Shown one piece after another: positions 25,151 through 34,571 of a stretch of 39,339 nucleotides of DNA. This DNA comes from Cloacibacterium sp. Lineage in GTDB: Bacteria > Bacteroidota > Bacteroidia > Flavobacteriales > Weeksellaceae. The translations under genes and the position numbers were made by a program. The stretch covers positions 1 through 39,339 of the forward strand of contig JAGOJI010000010.1 of assembly GCA_017995195.1 (NCBI GenBank), written 5' to 3'. Under the pieces are notes generated by a model. It had not been told where the DNA came from. It ran no database searches and saw only the letters and a program-made list of their open reading frames with translations. Each line of letters opens with the position of its first letter. Positions within the stretch are counted from its first letter, which is position 1.

Positions 25151-27163
25151 TTATTTGTAACTTCTGGTTTTCACTTCGATATTCTCATAAATCAATTCTT
25201 CTTTATGAAGAACCTCTGCATTGATGTCGGCACCTTTGTACTCCCAAACGGCAGCATATTTATAGTTTTCGTCATCTCTCTGTGCCTCGCCTTCTTCGGT
25301 AGAGTATTCTTCGCGGAAGTGTCCACCACAAGATTCGTTTCTGTTGAGGGCATCTTTGGCAATTAGTTGTCCTAATTCCAAGAAATCTGCCACTCTAAAT
25401 GCTTTTTCCAACTCAGGATTCATTTCATTGGCATCTCCCGGAACTTTTACATCTTTCCAGAATTCTGCTCGGATTTCTTCAATTTCCTTAATGGCTTCCT
25501 GAAGTCCCTTAGCATTTCTTGCCATACCTACTTTGTTCCACATGACATTTCCTAATTTCTTATGGAAATAATCTACAGAGTACTTACCATTATTGGTTAA
25601 AAAGAAATTTATTTTCTCTTGAATTTCTTTTTCAGCTTGTTCAAACTCTGCTGTATTGGTAGGGATTTCTCCGGTTCTAATGTCTGCCGAAAGATAATCT
25701 GCAATGGTATAAGGCAATACGAAATAACCGTCTCCTAAGCCTTGCATTAATGCAGAAGCTCCCAATCTATTGGCTCCGTGGTCTGAGAAATTGGCTTCTC
25801 CTACTACGAAACAGCCGGGAATAGTAGACTGTAAGTTGTAATCTACCCAAACACCACCCATGGTGTAGTGTACCGCCGGGTAAATTTTCATAGGCGTTAC
25901 GTAAGGGTCGTCACCGGTAATTTTCTCATACATTTGGAAAAGGTTACCGTATTTCTCTTCTACCCATGCTTTACCTAATTTATAAAGTTCCGCTTCGGAA
26001 GGGTTATGAATATTTTTTTCGGTTGCGGCTTCGCGACCTTTTTTCATGATTTCGGTAGAGAAGTCCAAGAAAACACCTTCTTTGGTGTCATTATTCTCGA
26101 TTCCGAATCCTGCATCGCATCTCTCTTTAGCTGCACGAGAAGCTACGTCTCGCGGAACTAAGTTTCCAAAGGCAGGATATCTTCTTTCTAAATAATAGTC
26201 TCTATCTTCTTCTTTAATATTTTCAGGTTTTAATTTTCCTTCACGAATGGCTTGTGCGTCTTCTAATTTCTTAGGCACCCAAATTCTTCCCGAGTTTCTC
26301 AAGGATTCGGACATCAGGGTTAATTTGGATTGTTGTGTCCCATGCACCGGAATACAAGTCGGGTGAATTTGTACAAAACAAGGATTGGCAAAATAAGCTC
26401 CTTTTTTGTGAATTTTCCATGATGCGGAAACATTACTTCCCATAGCATTGGTAGAAAGGAAATACACGTTTCCGTAACCTCCCGAAGCTATTACTACTGC
26501 ATGTGCAGAATGTCTTTCAATTTCACCGGTTACCAAATTTCTGGCGATAATTCCTCTTGCTTTTCCGTCTACAATTACCAAATCCAACATTTCGTGGCGG
26601 TTGTACATTTTGATACGCCCTTTCCCGATTTGTCGGCTCATTGCAGAATAAGCACCTAATAATAACTGCTGTCCTGTTTGACCTTTGGCATAGAAAGTTC
26701 TTCTTACCTGAACGCCTCCAAAAGAACGGTTGTCCAATTGTCCGCCGTATTCTCGACCAAAAGGAACGCCTTGCGAAACACATTGGTCTATAATATTGGC
26801 AGAAACTTCAGCCAAGCGGTAAACATTGGCTTCTCTGGCACGGTAGTCGCCTCCTTTAATGGTATCGTAGAATAAACGGTAAGTAGAATCTCCGTCTCCT
26901 TGGTAGTTTTTAGCTGCATTAATACCACCTTGGGCGGCTATGGAGTGTGCTCTTCGTGGAGAATCTTGGTAGCAAAATGCTTTTACATTGTACCCTTGTT
27001 CTGCTAAGGTAGCCGCAGCAGAACCTCCGGCTAAACCTGTTCCTACTACGATAATGTCGATTTTGTCGCGGTTATTGGGTGCGACCAAATTCATGTGATT
27101 TTTATGATTTTTCCATTTATCGGCTAAAGGACCGTGAGGAATTTTAGAATCTAATGTGCTCAT
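25151..27163 (-). CDS. sdhA: Succinate dehydrogenase/fumarate reductase flavoprotein subunit
   Basis: A 670-residue catalytic subunit that oxidises succinate (or reduces fumarate). The FAD-binding motif is [17 protein letters not shown] (about 39-55), and the histidine that carries covalent FAD is in [15 protein letters not shown]. The dicarboxylate site includes the HPTCIPV and RLGASAL regions. The length (longer than the 580-600 residue proteobacterial enzyme) and the three-gene set with a single cytochrome b point to the B-type complex typical of Bacteroidetes. It is the middle gene of sdhCAB. Confidence 0.96.
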   Translation of the reverse strand: MSTLDSKIPHGPLADKWKNHKNHMNLVAPNNRDKIDIIVVGTGLAGGSAAATLAEQGYNVKAFCYQDSPRRAHSIAAQGGINAAKNYQGDGDSTYRLFYDTIKGGDYRAREANVYRLAEVSANIIDQCVSQGVPFGREYGGQLDNRSFGGVQVRRTFYAKGQTGQQLLLGAYSAMSRQIGKGRIKMYNRHEMLDLVIVDGKARGIIARNLVTGEIERHSAHAVVIASGGYGNVYFLSTNAMGSNVSASWKIHKKGAYFANPCFVQIHPTCIPVHGTQQSKLTLMSESLRNSGRIWVPKKLEDAQAIREGKLKPENIKEEDRDYYLERRYPAFGNLVPRDVASRAAKERCDAGFGIENNDTKEGVFLDFSTEIMKKGREAATEKNIHNPSEAELYKLGKAWVEEKYGNLFQMYEKITGDDPYVTPMKIYPAVHYTMGGVWVDYNLQSTIPGCFVVGEANFSDHGANRLGASALMQGLGDGYFVLPYTIADYLSADIRTGEIPTNTAEFEQAEKEIQEKINFFLTNNGKYSVDYFHKKLGNVMWNKVGMARNAKGLQEAIKEIEEIRAEFWKDVKVPGDANEMNPELEKAFRVADFLELGQLIAKDALNRNESCGGHFREEYSTEEGEAQRDDENYKYAAVWEYKGADINAEVLHKEELIYENIEVKTRSYK

Positions 27164-27236
27164 AAGAGTTGATTTTTAATTTTAAATGTCAGATTTTTAA
27201 TAATGGAAGATTATTCAAAAAGTGATTTAAAATTGT

Positions 27237-27896
27237 TTAGGATTGTGAAATATGATGATAAACGGCAACAATGATAAAACCTAATGGAATTAAAATAGAA
27301 TACCAAGTTCCCAATGCCTTGATTATTGGCAAATATTTAGGGTGTCTTGCTCCGATGGATTGAAATGAAGATTGAAAACCATGCGATAAATGCAAGCCTA
27401 ACAGTACAAAACAAACCACATAGGCAATGACTCTCCAAAGTGCTTCGAATTTTTCCTGAACATGCTCATAAGGAGTTTCTGTATGTTCTGCCCCAAAATA
27501 GTTTTTACTAATCGTAGGAATCCAAAAATCGGCAAAGTGCAATGCCAAAAATGCCAAAATAACCGCACCTGAAATAATCATATTTCGGGACGCCCAAGAT
27601 GAATTCCCCGAATTGTTGGTTACGGCATATTTCACAGGTCTTGCTGCATTGTTTTTAACCTCTAATACAAATCCCATTAAAAAGTGAAAAACAACACCGG
27701 CGATAAGAATGGGCTGCATTACAAATTGAATCAACGGATTACTTTCCATAAAATGTGAAGCTGCGTTGAAAGCATCTGCACTAAAAATAGAAATCAAATT
27801 GATTGATAGATGGTTGAGTAAAAAAATCAGCAAGAAGATTGCCGAAAGTGCCATAAGAAACTTTCTTCCTATGGAAGATTGAGTTAATCCTGCCAT
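27237..27896 (-). CDS. sdhC: Succinate dehydrogenase cytochrome b subunit (B-type)
   Basis: A 219-residue membrane anchor with five hydrophobic helices, as in B-type complexes that bind two haems b with one large subunit and have no SdhD. Candidate haem-ligand histidines occur in helices (LNHLSINL, ASHFM, GVVFHFLM, ALHFADF, GLHLSHGF). I start at the ATG at 27896 (MAGLTQSSIGRKFLMALS), the conserved beginning in relatives. The upstream in-frame TTG at 27938 lies above a -7 promoter element (27927-27934) and is rejected. It is the first gene of the operon. Confidence 0.92.
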   Translation of the reverse strand: MAGLTQSSIGRKFLMALSAIFLLIFLLNHLSINLISIFSADAFNAASHFMESNPLIQFVMQPILIAGVVFHFLMGFVLEVKNNAARPVKYAVTNNSGNSSWASRNMIISGAVILAFLALHFADFWIPTISKNYFGAEHTETPYEHVQEKFEALWRVIAYVVCFVLLGLHLSHGFQSSFQSIGARHPKYLPIIKALGTWYSILIPLGFIIVAVYHHISQS

Positions 27897-28181
27897 AATA
27901 TTTAGATTGTTTTTTTGAAATTTCAACAAATTTAACAAATTTTAACGCTTTCGTTGCATGACTTTTGTCATATAGTTTTGAAAACAATCTGTTTTTTAGG
28001 GGACTATTTTTTCTAAATCTTTATCAGATAAGATGATACAGGCTTTTTAGAATGCAGAAAATAATTCGGTTGTATTATAGATTTTATATATGACTGTTTT
28101 TAAAATACTCTTAACGGGTTAAAGAATCTGTTTTTTGTAGAGATAAAATGCTAATCTTGGTGCGTTGGAACTTATCGAGAG
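27897..28181. other. Intergenic region upstream of sdhC
   Basis: About 285 bp separating sdhC from the end of the PadR-linked operon. It contains the sdhC -7 element TAAATTTG (minus, plus 27927-27934), about 24 nt before the ATG after the predicted start of transcription. Nothing else was recognised. Confidence 0.45.
27927..27934 (-). promoter_or_regulatory. -7 promoter element for sdhCAB
   Basis: Minus strand TAAATTTG, exact match to TAnnTTTG. It decides the sdhC start at 27896, since the longer ORF would begin upstream of it. Confidence 0.55.
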
Positions 28182-28886
28182 TTATACTGAAATTTTGTAT
28201 TGATCCAAGGCTTTTCTGTACTGAGTGAAATTTAAAAAACCGTATACAAGATAGGCGATGTAGGTGTAAATAATTAAAAATGAGGCGGTATGTGTAAAAT
28301 ATTCACCAAAGTTTCCTTCGTTAAAAAGTATATAGAGTTTCTCCGCTTTATTTTCGTAGTCCATTATTAGAAGAATAATCATAATCGGTGCGATGTGCAT
28401 GTCATAGGCAGATTTTTGGTAGATACTTGTTTTACGGTTGTATTTTTTAAATGTAGATTTAATAATTCTCCAGTAATAAATGTTGTTTATGATGGCTGAT
28501 CCAGCCAAAACAGATGCCAAAACACCGTAAATGTCTATAAATACTTCCTTTGAAAAGATATGGCTGAATCCCAATAAAATAAAAACAAATACTCCTGAAA
28601 GAAAGAATGCTTTTTTATGCATTTCTATTTGATTTTTTCCTAAGATTCGCTTATACAAAATAGGAATTTCCCTTTTGGTGAACCAGCCGGTGCTTACCAT
28701 TTTTAGCTCACTTTGCCAAGAGATTTTAGTTTTTTCGAAAGCCTCCTCGAAAGACAAACCTTCTTCGTTTTGCAAATGGTAGATTTGAGAAATCATATGA
28801 TCTTTGATTTCGTATAGTAAATCCAATGGGAGGTTCTTTTTTAATAAATATTCTGAAACCTGCTGGTTTTCAAATTCTACGGTCAT
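28182..28886 (-). CDS. Membrane protein coupled to a PadR regulator
   Basis: A 234-residue protein with a soluble N-terminus (about 1-85, including LLYEIKDHMISQIYHLQNEE and FEEAFEKTK) followed by several hydrophobic segments (about 92-108, 117-140, 165-176, 197-214). The soluble start resembles the helical prefix found on membrane proteins that neighbour PadR regulators (DUF1700 or permease-prefix like). The ATG overlaps the PadR stop as ATGA, so it is translated together with the regulator. Such pairs usually sense or respond to membrane or drug stress, but no substrate can be named and the exact family is not recognised. Confidence 0.75.
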   Translation of the reverse strand: MTVEFENQQVSEYLLKKNLPLDLLYEIKDHMISQIYHLQNEEGLSFEEAFEKTKISWQSELKMVSTGWFTKREIPILYKRILGKNQIEMHKKAFFLSGVFVFILLGFSHIFSKEVFIDIYGVLASVLAGSAIINNIYYWRIIKSTFKKYNRKTSIYQKSAYDMHIAPIMIILLIMDYENKAEKLYILFNEGNFGEYFTHTASFLIIYTYIAYLVYGFLNFTQYRKALDQYKISV

Positions 28887-29212
28887 AAATTAAAAATAAT
28901 ATTCAGATTAGTAATATAGCTCTTCATTTCTTCTTCCTGTAAGGATTGTAGGTGTTTTCCTTTTTCTGTAAGTAGATAATATTTTCGGTCTCTTCCGTTT
29001 ATTTTTTGTACTTCTGAGAAAATAACTCCATCGCTTTCCAATTTGTGCAAAAGAGGATAAAGTGCCCCTTCTGTAATCTCCAGCTCGCCTTTGGTAAGGT
29101 TTTTGGCTCGCTGTGTGAGTTGATATCCGTACATCTTTACTTCATTGCTCAAGAGTTTGAGAATGATGTTTTGAAGGGTTCCTTTGTAAAGCGAATTTTT
29201 ACTTTTAATCAT
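28883..29212 (-). CDS. PadR-family transcriptional regulator
   Basis: A 109-residue winged-helix regulator. The PadR N-terminal fold is clear: LQNIILKLLSNEVKMYGYQL is the first helix pair, ITEGALYPLLHKLESDGVI is the recognition helix and wing start, and GRDRKYYLLTEKGKHLQ is the wing. The C-terminal dimerisation helix is short, placing it in the small (PadR-s2) group. I use the ATG at 29212; the longer frame would begin with TTG inside the -7 promoter element. An inverted repeat over its own promoter (29222-29249) suggests autorepression. The stop overlaps the next gene (ATGA). Confidence 0.9.
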   Translation of the reverse strand: MIKSKNSLYKGTLQNIILKLLSNEVKMYGYQLTQRAKNLTKGELEITEGALYPLLHKLESDGVIFSEVQKINGRDRKYYLLTEKGKHLQSLQEEEMKSYITNLNIIFNL

Positions 29213-29218
29213 ACAAGG

Positions 29219-29249
29219 CAAATGTATACATAATTTTCTTATGTATGTG
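29219..29249 (-). promoter_or_regulatory. PadR-type operator overlapping the padR promoter
   Basis: ATGTATACAT (29222-29231) is a perfect 10-bp palindrome with the ATGT/ACAT arms typical of PadR sites. A larger inverted repeat, ATACATAA (29226-29233) with TTATGTAT (29239-29246), overlaps it. The minus-strand -7 element TACATTTG (plus 29219-29226) lies inside. Bound regulator would block the promoter. Confidence 0.6.
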
Positions 29250-29259
29250 ATTTTTTTAT

Positions 29260-29292
29260 AAAAAAAAACTTCCGAGTAATGGAAGTCTTTTT
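29260..29292 (-). terminator. Terminator of tsf
   Basis: ACTTCC (29268-29273) pairs with GGAAGT (29281-29286). On the minus strand it is followed by nine T. It lies 20-30 bp after the tsf stop. Confidence 0.85.
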
Positions 29293-29313
29293 TGTTATTT
29301 TAAAAATACCTGA

Positions 29314-30138
29314 TTAAGAAAGGCTTACTCTTCTGAATCCGGTTACTTTAAGGTCTGCGTTTACAGATTTTACATAGTCTGCAACAGAGATTCCACCATC
29401 TTTAATGAATGCTTGATGTACCAAAGTATTGTCTTTGTAGAATTTCTGCATTTTACCTTTTAGGATGTTTTCGATGATATTGGCAGGCTTTCCTTCTTTG
29501 GTAAGGATATCTCTTTCAATTTCCAATTCTCTGTCGATAATTTCCTGAGAAACTTGAGTTTCGTCTAATGCAATTGGGTTCATAGCAGCTACTTGCATAG
29601 CCACGGCTTTAGCCACTTCTTCAACGCCTTCTACATTAGCAGAAAGAGAAGCAAGAGAAGCAATTTTGTTTCCTGCGTGGATATAAGCACCTACAAATGA
29701 TCCGTTTAGTTTTTCAAATGCTCCAATTTCTATTTTCTCTCCAATAACTCCGGTTTGTTCGATAAGTTTTTCGGCAACAGACATTCCGTTGAAATCTGAT
29801 GCTAAAAACTCTTCTTTGCTAGAATAGAAAAGTGCTTGGTGTGCCAGTTCGTGAGCCAAAACAACAAAACTTTCGTTTTTTGCAACGAAATCGGTTTCGC
29901 AGTTTAGGGCAATTACAACACCTAAGGTATTGTCTTCATTTACTTTTGCAATTACAGCACCTTCACTACTTTCTCTATCTGCTCTATTGGCAGCAACTTT
30001 CTGTCCTTTTTTTCTTAGGATTTCGATTGCTTTTTCGAAATCTCCTTCAGCCTCTGTAAGTGCTTTTTTGCAGTCCATCATTCCTGCACCTGTTGTGTTT
30101 CTTAGTTTAGCTACGTCTGCGGCTACTGGTGTATACAT
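29314..30138 (-). CDS. tsf: Translation elongation factor Ts
   Basis: A 274-residue factor that exchanges GDP for GTP on EF-Tu. The UBA-like N-terminus has VAKLRNTTGAGMMDCKKALT (about 9-28), and the EF-Tu contact motif is NCETDFVAKNESF (about 79-91). The length fits the bacterial family. Here tsf has its own promoter and terminator and no rpsB next to it; upstream is an unrelated gene in the opposite direction. In many bacteria rpsB and tsf form one operon, so the isolated position is notable. Confidence 0.97.
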   Translation of the reverse strand: MYTPVAADVAKLRNTTGAGMMDCKKALTEAEGDFEKAIEILRKKGQKVAANRADRESSEGAVIAKVNEDNTLGVVIALNCETDFVAKNESFVVLAHELAHQALFYSSKEEFLASDFNGMSVAEKLIEQTGVIGEKIEIGAFEKLNGSFVGAYIHAGNKIASLASLSANVEGVEEVAKAVAMQVAAMNPIALDETQVSQEIIDRELEIERDILTKEGKPANIIENILKGKMQKFYKDNTLVHQAFIKDGGISVADYVKSVNADLKVTGFRRVSLS

Positions 30139-30181
30139 AATCTATATTTTTTTTATATTTGGCAAATTAAATTTAGCGGTG

Positions 30182-30198
30182 CAAAGATACTAAATTTG
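30182..30198. promoter_or_regulatory. Back-to-back divergent -7 elements for tsf and the secreted protein
   Basis: The minus strand has TATCTTTG (plus 30182-30189, for tsf) and the plus strand has TAAATTTG (30191-30198, for the 30246 gene), separated by one base. Both match TAnnTTTG exactly. RNA polymerase could not occupy both at once. Confidence 0.55.
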
Positions 30199-30245
30199 AC
30201 ACAAACTAAAAAAACAAGTAACCAAGAATTAATTACCTTACTATA

Positions 30246-30818
30246 ATGAAAAAAATATTGTTTTTCTTTTTGCTTTCGTCTTCTATTTTGTCTTTAGCCC
30301 AGTCTAAATACACTGTCGAGCAAGTAGAAAAAACAAATGATATCCGAGTGATTGCTAATTTTATCAAAAATAATCCGGATCATCCTAAAACGCCTGCTTT
30401 TAAACAAAAATTGGCGAATATAGTAACTCGAGAGAGTCAAGCGACAACATCTAAATCCACTGCGAATAAAGCAGTAGCCGAACGAAAAACCCCTGCAACA
30501 AAATCTACACCTTCCGTAGCCCGAAGTAAAGCTGTATCCGGTGATCACCAAAAGACGGCAGAAACCCTTAATCATCTGTTCAACGAGAACCCGAATAAGA
30601 GCGAAGCTTACATCAAGTTTAGAAATAATTCTAAATGTGCTATTGTCATTAAAATTACCGGAAAGAAGAGTTATAGCCTAAATGTTCCTGCCAATGCTGA
30701 AAATTATATATTGGTAACCAAAGGTCTTTATCATATATCTTCTATGGTATGTGGAGCCTCTTTTGCAAAAAAGAAAAATGTAACGGGGGATTTTGTGATG
30801 TTTTTGGGATCGAAATAA
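30246..30818 (+). CDS. Secreted protein, DUF6759-like
   Basis: A 190-residue exported protein with a typical signal peptide (MKKILFFFLLSSSILSLAQ, cleavage after about 19). Residues 20-60 (YTVEQVEKTNDIRVIANFIK) are conserved-looking. A Lys/Thr/Ala/Ser-rich low-complexity linker (about 63-105) follows, then a C-terminal beta-rich domain (KFRNNSKCAIVIKITGKKSY onwards) with two cysteines, Cys131 and Cys169. It resembles a family seen in Chryseobacterium-type genomes (DUF6759, from memory). The function is unknown. It ends in a convergent terminator shared with accA. Confidence 0.72.
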   Translation: MKKILFFFLLSSSILSLAQSKYTVEQVEKTNDIRVIANFIKNNPDHPKTPAFKQKLANIVTRESQATTSKSTANKAVAERKTPATKSTPSVARSKAVSGDHQKTAETLNHLFNENPNKSEAYIKFRNNSKCAIVIKITGKKSYSLNVPANAENYILVTKGLYHISSMVCGASFAKKKNVTGDFVMFLGSK

Positions 30819-30891
30819 TCGCTGTTGATTTTAGTGTTTTTTCGAAGACCCAAAGTAGTAGAGGTAATTGCCCTTACTAAAAAGCATTTAT

Positions 30892-30930
30892 AAAAGAGGC
30901 TGTTTCGTAAAAAAAAACAGCCTCTTTATT
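30892..30930. terminator. Bidirectional terminator between the secreted protein gene and accA
   Basis: AAAGAGGCTGTTT (30893-30905) pairs perfectly with AAACAGCCTCTTT (30915-30927). A-rich on one side and T-rich on the other, between convergent genes. Confidence 0.9.
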
Positions 30931-30932
30931 AT

Positions 30933-31889
30933 TTATCCTTTGAATTGCCCCATGGCAATAAATTTATCTTGTCTTTGGCGAACCAGCTCTTCGCCGGTGA
31001 AATTTTTAAAGGCTTTAATATTCGTTAGAATCGTGTGTTTCACATTGCCATAAGTTGTTTCGGGGTCGTAGTGTGCTCCTCCCAATGGTTCTTCTATAAT
31101 ACCATCTATAATTTTTTCTTTCAACATATCTTCTCCTGTTAGTTTCATTGTTGTAGCAGCGGTTTCTTTGTATTCCCAACTTCTCCATAAGATGGTAGAG
31201 CAGTTTTCCGGCGAAATTACCGAATACCATGTGTTCTCCAACATATAGACTTTATTACCTACACCAATTCCTAATGCTCCTCCGCTGGCTCCTTCTCCTA
31301 TAATAATGGTAATGATGGGAGTTTTGAGAACAGACATTTCGTAGATATTGCGAGCAATGGCTTCTCCTTGTCCTCTTTCTTCGGCTTCTAAGCCCGGATA
31401 AGCTCCCGGAGTATCAATTAAAGTAACAACAGGAATGTTGAATTTTTCTGCCAGCTTCATTAGTCTGAGTGCTTTTCGGTAGCCTTCAGGGTTAGACATG
31501 CCGAATCTGCGGTGTTGTCTTTCTTTGGTTGTTCTTCCTTTTTGTGTCCCGATAATCATAACACTTTGTCCGTCTATTTTTATCAGTCCTCCTATCATGG
31601 CGGGATCATCGGCAAAGTTTCTGTCTCCATGGAGTTCCAAAAAGCTGTCTTTATCAGCGATTCCTTTAATATAATCTAAAGTGTACGGACGATCGGGGTG
31701 ACGCGATAACTGGACTCTTTGCCAAGGCGTAAGGTTTCCATAGATTTTCTTTTTGGTTTCTATGATTTTGTCTTCTATTTGGCTGCATGCCAACTTTACA
31801 TCAACACCGCTTTCTTCGCCTACCAAAGAGCAAGTAGAGTATTGCTCCATGAGTTCTTTTATTGGCATTTCAAAATCTAAATACTCCAT
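30933..31889 (-). CDS. accA: Acetyl-CoA carboxylase carboxyltransferase subunit alpha
   Basis: A 318-residue cytoplasmic subunit that, with AccD, moves the carboxyl group from biotin to acetyl-CoA, the first step of fatty acid synthesis. Recognisable blocks are [15 protein letters not shown] near residue 64, the [10 protein letters not shown]-like [55 protein letters not shown] and [20 protein letters not shown] with the oxyanion loop. The length fits. accD is not adjacent. No clear promoter was identified in the 132-bp gap to gltX. Confidence 0.97.
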   Translation of the reverse strand: MEYLDFEMPIKELMEQYSTCSLVGEESGVDVKLACSQIEDKIIETKKKIYGNLTPWQRVQLSRHPDRPYTLDYIKGIADKDSFLELHGDRNFADDPAMIGGLIKIDGQSVMIIGTQKGRTTKERQHRRFGMSNPEGYRKALRLMKLAEKFNIPVVTLIDTPGAYPGLEAEERGQGEAIARNIYEMSVLKTPIITIIIGEGASGGALGIGVGNKVYMLENTWYSVISPENCSTILWRSWEYKETAATTMKLTGEDMLKEKIIDGIIEEPLGGAHYDPETTYGNVKHTILTNIKAFKNFTGEELVRQRQDKFIAMGQFKG

Positions 31890-32021
31890 GTCTCTGTTTA
31901 ATTTAATTTTTTTCAGAAAATCCCGATAAAATATTCGTGCAATGAATTCCCTTGAGTTGTTAAAATCGGGATATGTGAATATTTCATTGGGAATGAATTT
32001 CCAAAAATACTAATTATTTTT

Positions 32022-33527
32022 TTATGATTTTAGTAATTGATGTATCCTTTCCAGACTCTCTTTTTTTCCTAATAAATTGAGTAAATCCGGCACATCAGGT
32101 CCTTTGAGGTCTCCTACTAATGCCAATCGCAAAGGCATCATTATTTTGCCCATGCCTAAGCCTTTTTGCTCAGCAAAATCCTGAATAAACTGTTTCAAAA
32201 TTTCGGGAGCGAAATCTATGGTTTCGAGTTGTGAGGAAAATTCGGTTAAAACAGTTTGGGTATCATCGTTCCATGCTTTTTTCATGGCTTTTTCTTCGTA
32301 TGAGGAAGGTGCTTCAAAGAAAAACTTACCCTGCTCATATATATCTTTTACAAAAACAGCTCTTTCCTTCATTAAAGCAATGATTCTTAGCAATTTTTCA
32401 TCGGAAAAATGGCTGTTTTTTACACCATCAACATCTTTTAGCAGAGGTAAAAGTTCCTCGTTGGTTTTCATGTGTAGGTATTGCTGGTTGAACCATTTTG
32501 CCTTATCCGGACTGAATCGTGCTCCTGCTTTGTGTACTTTGTTCAAATCAAATTCTTTTGCCATTTCACTCAAGGAGAGAATTTCTCTATCGTTGGCAGG
32601 CGACCAGCCCAATAGGGCAACCATATTCATAAAAGCATCGGGGAAATAGCCTTCTTCTCGGTATCCCATAGAAACAGTTCCTGTTTCGGGGTCTTTAAAA
32701 TTTAACGGGAAAACAGGAAATCCAAATTTATCACCATCTCTTTTGCTGAGTTTTCCTTTTCCTTCGGGTTTTAGAATTAATGATAGATGAGCAAATTCCG
32801 GCTTTTCCCAACCCATGGCTTCGTATAGCAAAACATGTAGTGCTAAAGACGGTAACCACTCTTCGCCACGTATGACGTGGGTAATTTTCATTTCGTGATC
32901 GTCTATAATATTGGCGAAATGATAGGTAGGCATTCCGTCTTGTTTTACCAAAATTTTATCGTCCAGTGTATTGGTGTTTACACTGAATTTTCCTCGGATA
33001 ATGTCTTCCAGATTCATGGTTCTGTCGAAAGGCATTTTGAACCGAATTACATAAGGAATTCCTTTTTCTAATAAATTTTTAACTTCTTCTTCGGAAAGCG
33101 AAACGCTGTTCTTGAGATTTTGTCTTGTTATATTGTTATAGGAAAAAACTTCTCCTTTTGCCTCGTACTCTGCACGGATGGCGTCTAACTCTTCCGGCGT
33201 GTCGAATGCGAGATAGGCATAGTCGGTTTTTAGAATCTGCTGGGTATATTGGTCGTAAATGTGGCGTCTTTCGGACTGTCGGTAAGGGGCGTATGGGCCA
33301 CCATGTTTAGGGCTTTCGTCGGGTACAATTCCTGCCCATTCCAAGGCTTCCATAATGTATTCTTCTGCTCCTTCTACATATCTTGCCGTATCGGTATCTT
33401 CAATTCTCAATACAAAATCTCCACCTTTGTTTTTGGCAAAAAGATAATCATACAAAGCGGTTCTTACACCGCCCAAGTGCAAAGGCCCTGTAGGACTGGG
33501 GGCAAAACGCACACGAACTTTACTCAT
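32022..33527 (-). CDS. gltX: Glutamyl-tRNA synthetase
   Basis: A 501-residue class I aminoacyl-tRNA synthetase charging tRNA-Glu. The HIGH-type motif is PSPTGPLHLGG (11-20), and the KMSKS-type motif is KLSKRDGDKFGF (259-270). RIEDTDTARY and HVIRGEEWLPS are further family blocks. The C-terminal anticodon-binding helical domain is complete. The length fits. It is a single gene with a promoter just upstream. Confidence 0.97.
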   Translation of the reverse strand: MSKVRVRFAPSPTGPLHLGGVRTALYDYLFAKNKGGDFVLRIEDTDTARYVEGAEEYIMEALEWAGIVPDESPKHGGPYAPYRQSERRHIYDQYTQQILKTDYAYLAFDTPEELDAIRAEYEAKGEVFSYNNITRQNLKNSVSLSEEEVKNLLEKGIPYVIRFKMPFDRTMNLEDIIRGKFSVNTNTLDDKILVKQDGMPTYHFANIIDDHEMKITHVIRGEEWLPSLALHVLLYEAMGWEKPEFAHLSLILKPEGKGKLSKRDGDKFGFPVFPLNFKDPETGTVSMGYREEGYFPDAFMNMVALLGWSPANDREILSLSEMAKEFDLNKVHKAGARFSPDKAKWFNQQYLHMKTNEELLPLLKDVDGVKNSHFSDEKLLRIIALMKERAVFVKDIYEQGKFFFEAPSSYEEKAMKKAWNDDTQTVLTEFSSQLETIDFAPEILKQFIQDFAEQKGLGMGKIMMPLRLALVGDLKGPDVPDLLNLLGKKESLERIHQLLKS

Positions 33528-33543
33528 TTATTTCAATTTTGTG

Positions 33544-33577
33544 CAAATTTACGTAAAAATGAGGGAATTTGTTTCAA
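33544..33577 (-). promoter_or_regulatory. Promoter of gltX
   Basis: Minus strand TTG (plus 33575-33577), 23-nt spacer, TAAATTTG (plus 33544-33551), 17 nt before the ATG. Confidence 0.55.
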
Positions 33578-33598
33578 GTAGGTTTATTGTTTATATCA

Positions 33599-34243
33599 TT
33601 ACTTTAGCCATCCTTTTGCTCCAAAGTGTTTTTTGAATTTGGCAACTTTGGGTCCTACAACGGCACTACAATAAGGTTGAGTCGGGTTTTCTTCGTAATA
33701 TCCTTGATGATAAGCTTCTGCGGGCCAAAATTTTTTGAACGGGGTAATTTCTGTTACGTATTTTCCACTCCATAGTGCAGAGGCTTCCGATGCTTCCATG
33801 GATATTTCAGCTTCTTCTTTTTGTTTCTCCGAATGATAAAAAATGACCGAGCGGTATTGCGTGCCTACATCTTCTCCTTGCCGATTCAGCTGGGTAGGAT
33901 TATGCAAGAACCAAAAAACTTCTAATAACTGGGCAAATGAAATCTCTTTTGGATTGAAGGTAATTTGTACAACTTCGGCGTGTTGAGTTTCTCCCGTACA
34001 GACTTCTTCGTAGGTTGGGTTTTCCTTGTTCCCGCCACTATAGCCGGAGGTTACCGTGTCTACGCCTCTTAGCATTTCGAAACAGGCTTCTACACACCAA
34101 AAGCAACCGCCTCCAAAAGTGGCATACTCCCAATTTTTATGTTCCATAGATGGTTTATTTTGAGGTTGTACTCTTATTTTCTGCTCCTGACCTTGGCAGG
34201 ATAACAAAAATAGATTCATCAAAAATAGTAAAAACTTCTTCAT
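33599..34243 (-). CDS. msrA: Peptide-methionine (S)-S-oxide reductase, lipoprotein form
   Basis: A 214-residue repair enzyme that reduces methionine-S-sulfoxide in proteins. The catalytic Cys47 is in FGGGCFWCVEACFEML. GTQYRSVIFYHSEKQK and the C-terminal YHQGYYEENPTQPYCSAVVGPKV complete the family pattern, the last containing a likely resolving cysteine. The N-terminus has a signal with lipobox LLSC (Cys16), so this copy is exported and lipid-anchored, protecting envelope proteins. No MsrB domain is fused or adjacent. Confidence 0.94.
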   Translation of the reverse strand: MKKFLLFLMNLFLLSCQGQEQKIRVQPQNKPSMEHKNWEYATFGGGCFWCVEACFEMLRGVDTVTSGYSGGNKENPTYEEVCTGETQHAEVVQITFNPKEISFAQLLEVFWFLHNPTQLNRQGEDVGTQYRSVIFYHSEKQKEEAEISMEASEASALWSGKYVTEITPFKKFWPAEAYHQGYYEENPTQPYCSAVVGPKVAKFKKHFGAKGWLK

Positions 34244-34571
34244 TTGTTTTAAACGAATAAATTTAAACTTTTATTACTGTATTGGGAGGTATTTCAAAAA
34301 TGGTTTAAATTATACAAAGTCTAATTGTGAAATGTATAAAATACATGATTATTAATGACTTAAAAATTCAGATTCTGTAGACTCAATATAAATTTAAGAT
34401 ATTTCTGAAAATAAGGCAATTGTATAATTGTATAGTAGAAGCATGACGCCGGGAGAAGCCGAAGTATATTCGTTTACTGAGATAAAACTTAATTGGCTGT
34501 TGACTTTAACATTTATTAACAAAATGAAATGCTCGGGGTCCTTGATTTTATATTAAATTGCGAAAATTTTC
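34244..34571. other. 328-bp intergenic region between divergent genes
   Basis: AT-rich with one less AT-rich island (about 34440-34470). No gene or strong hairpin. It should contain the divergent promoters of msrA and the serine hydrolase. Near 34549 TATTAAATTG is one base short of a TAnnTTTG element. Confidence 0.35.
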
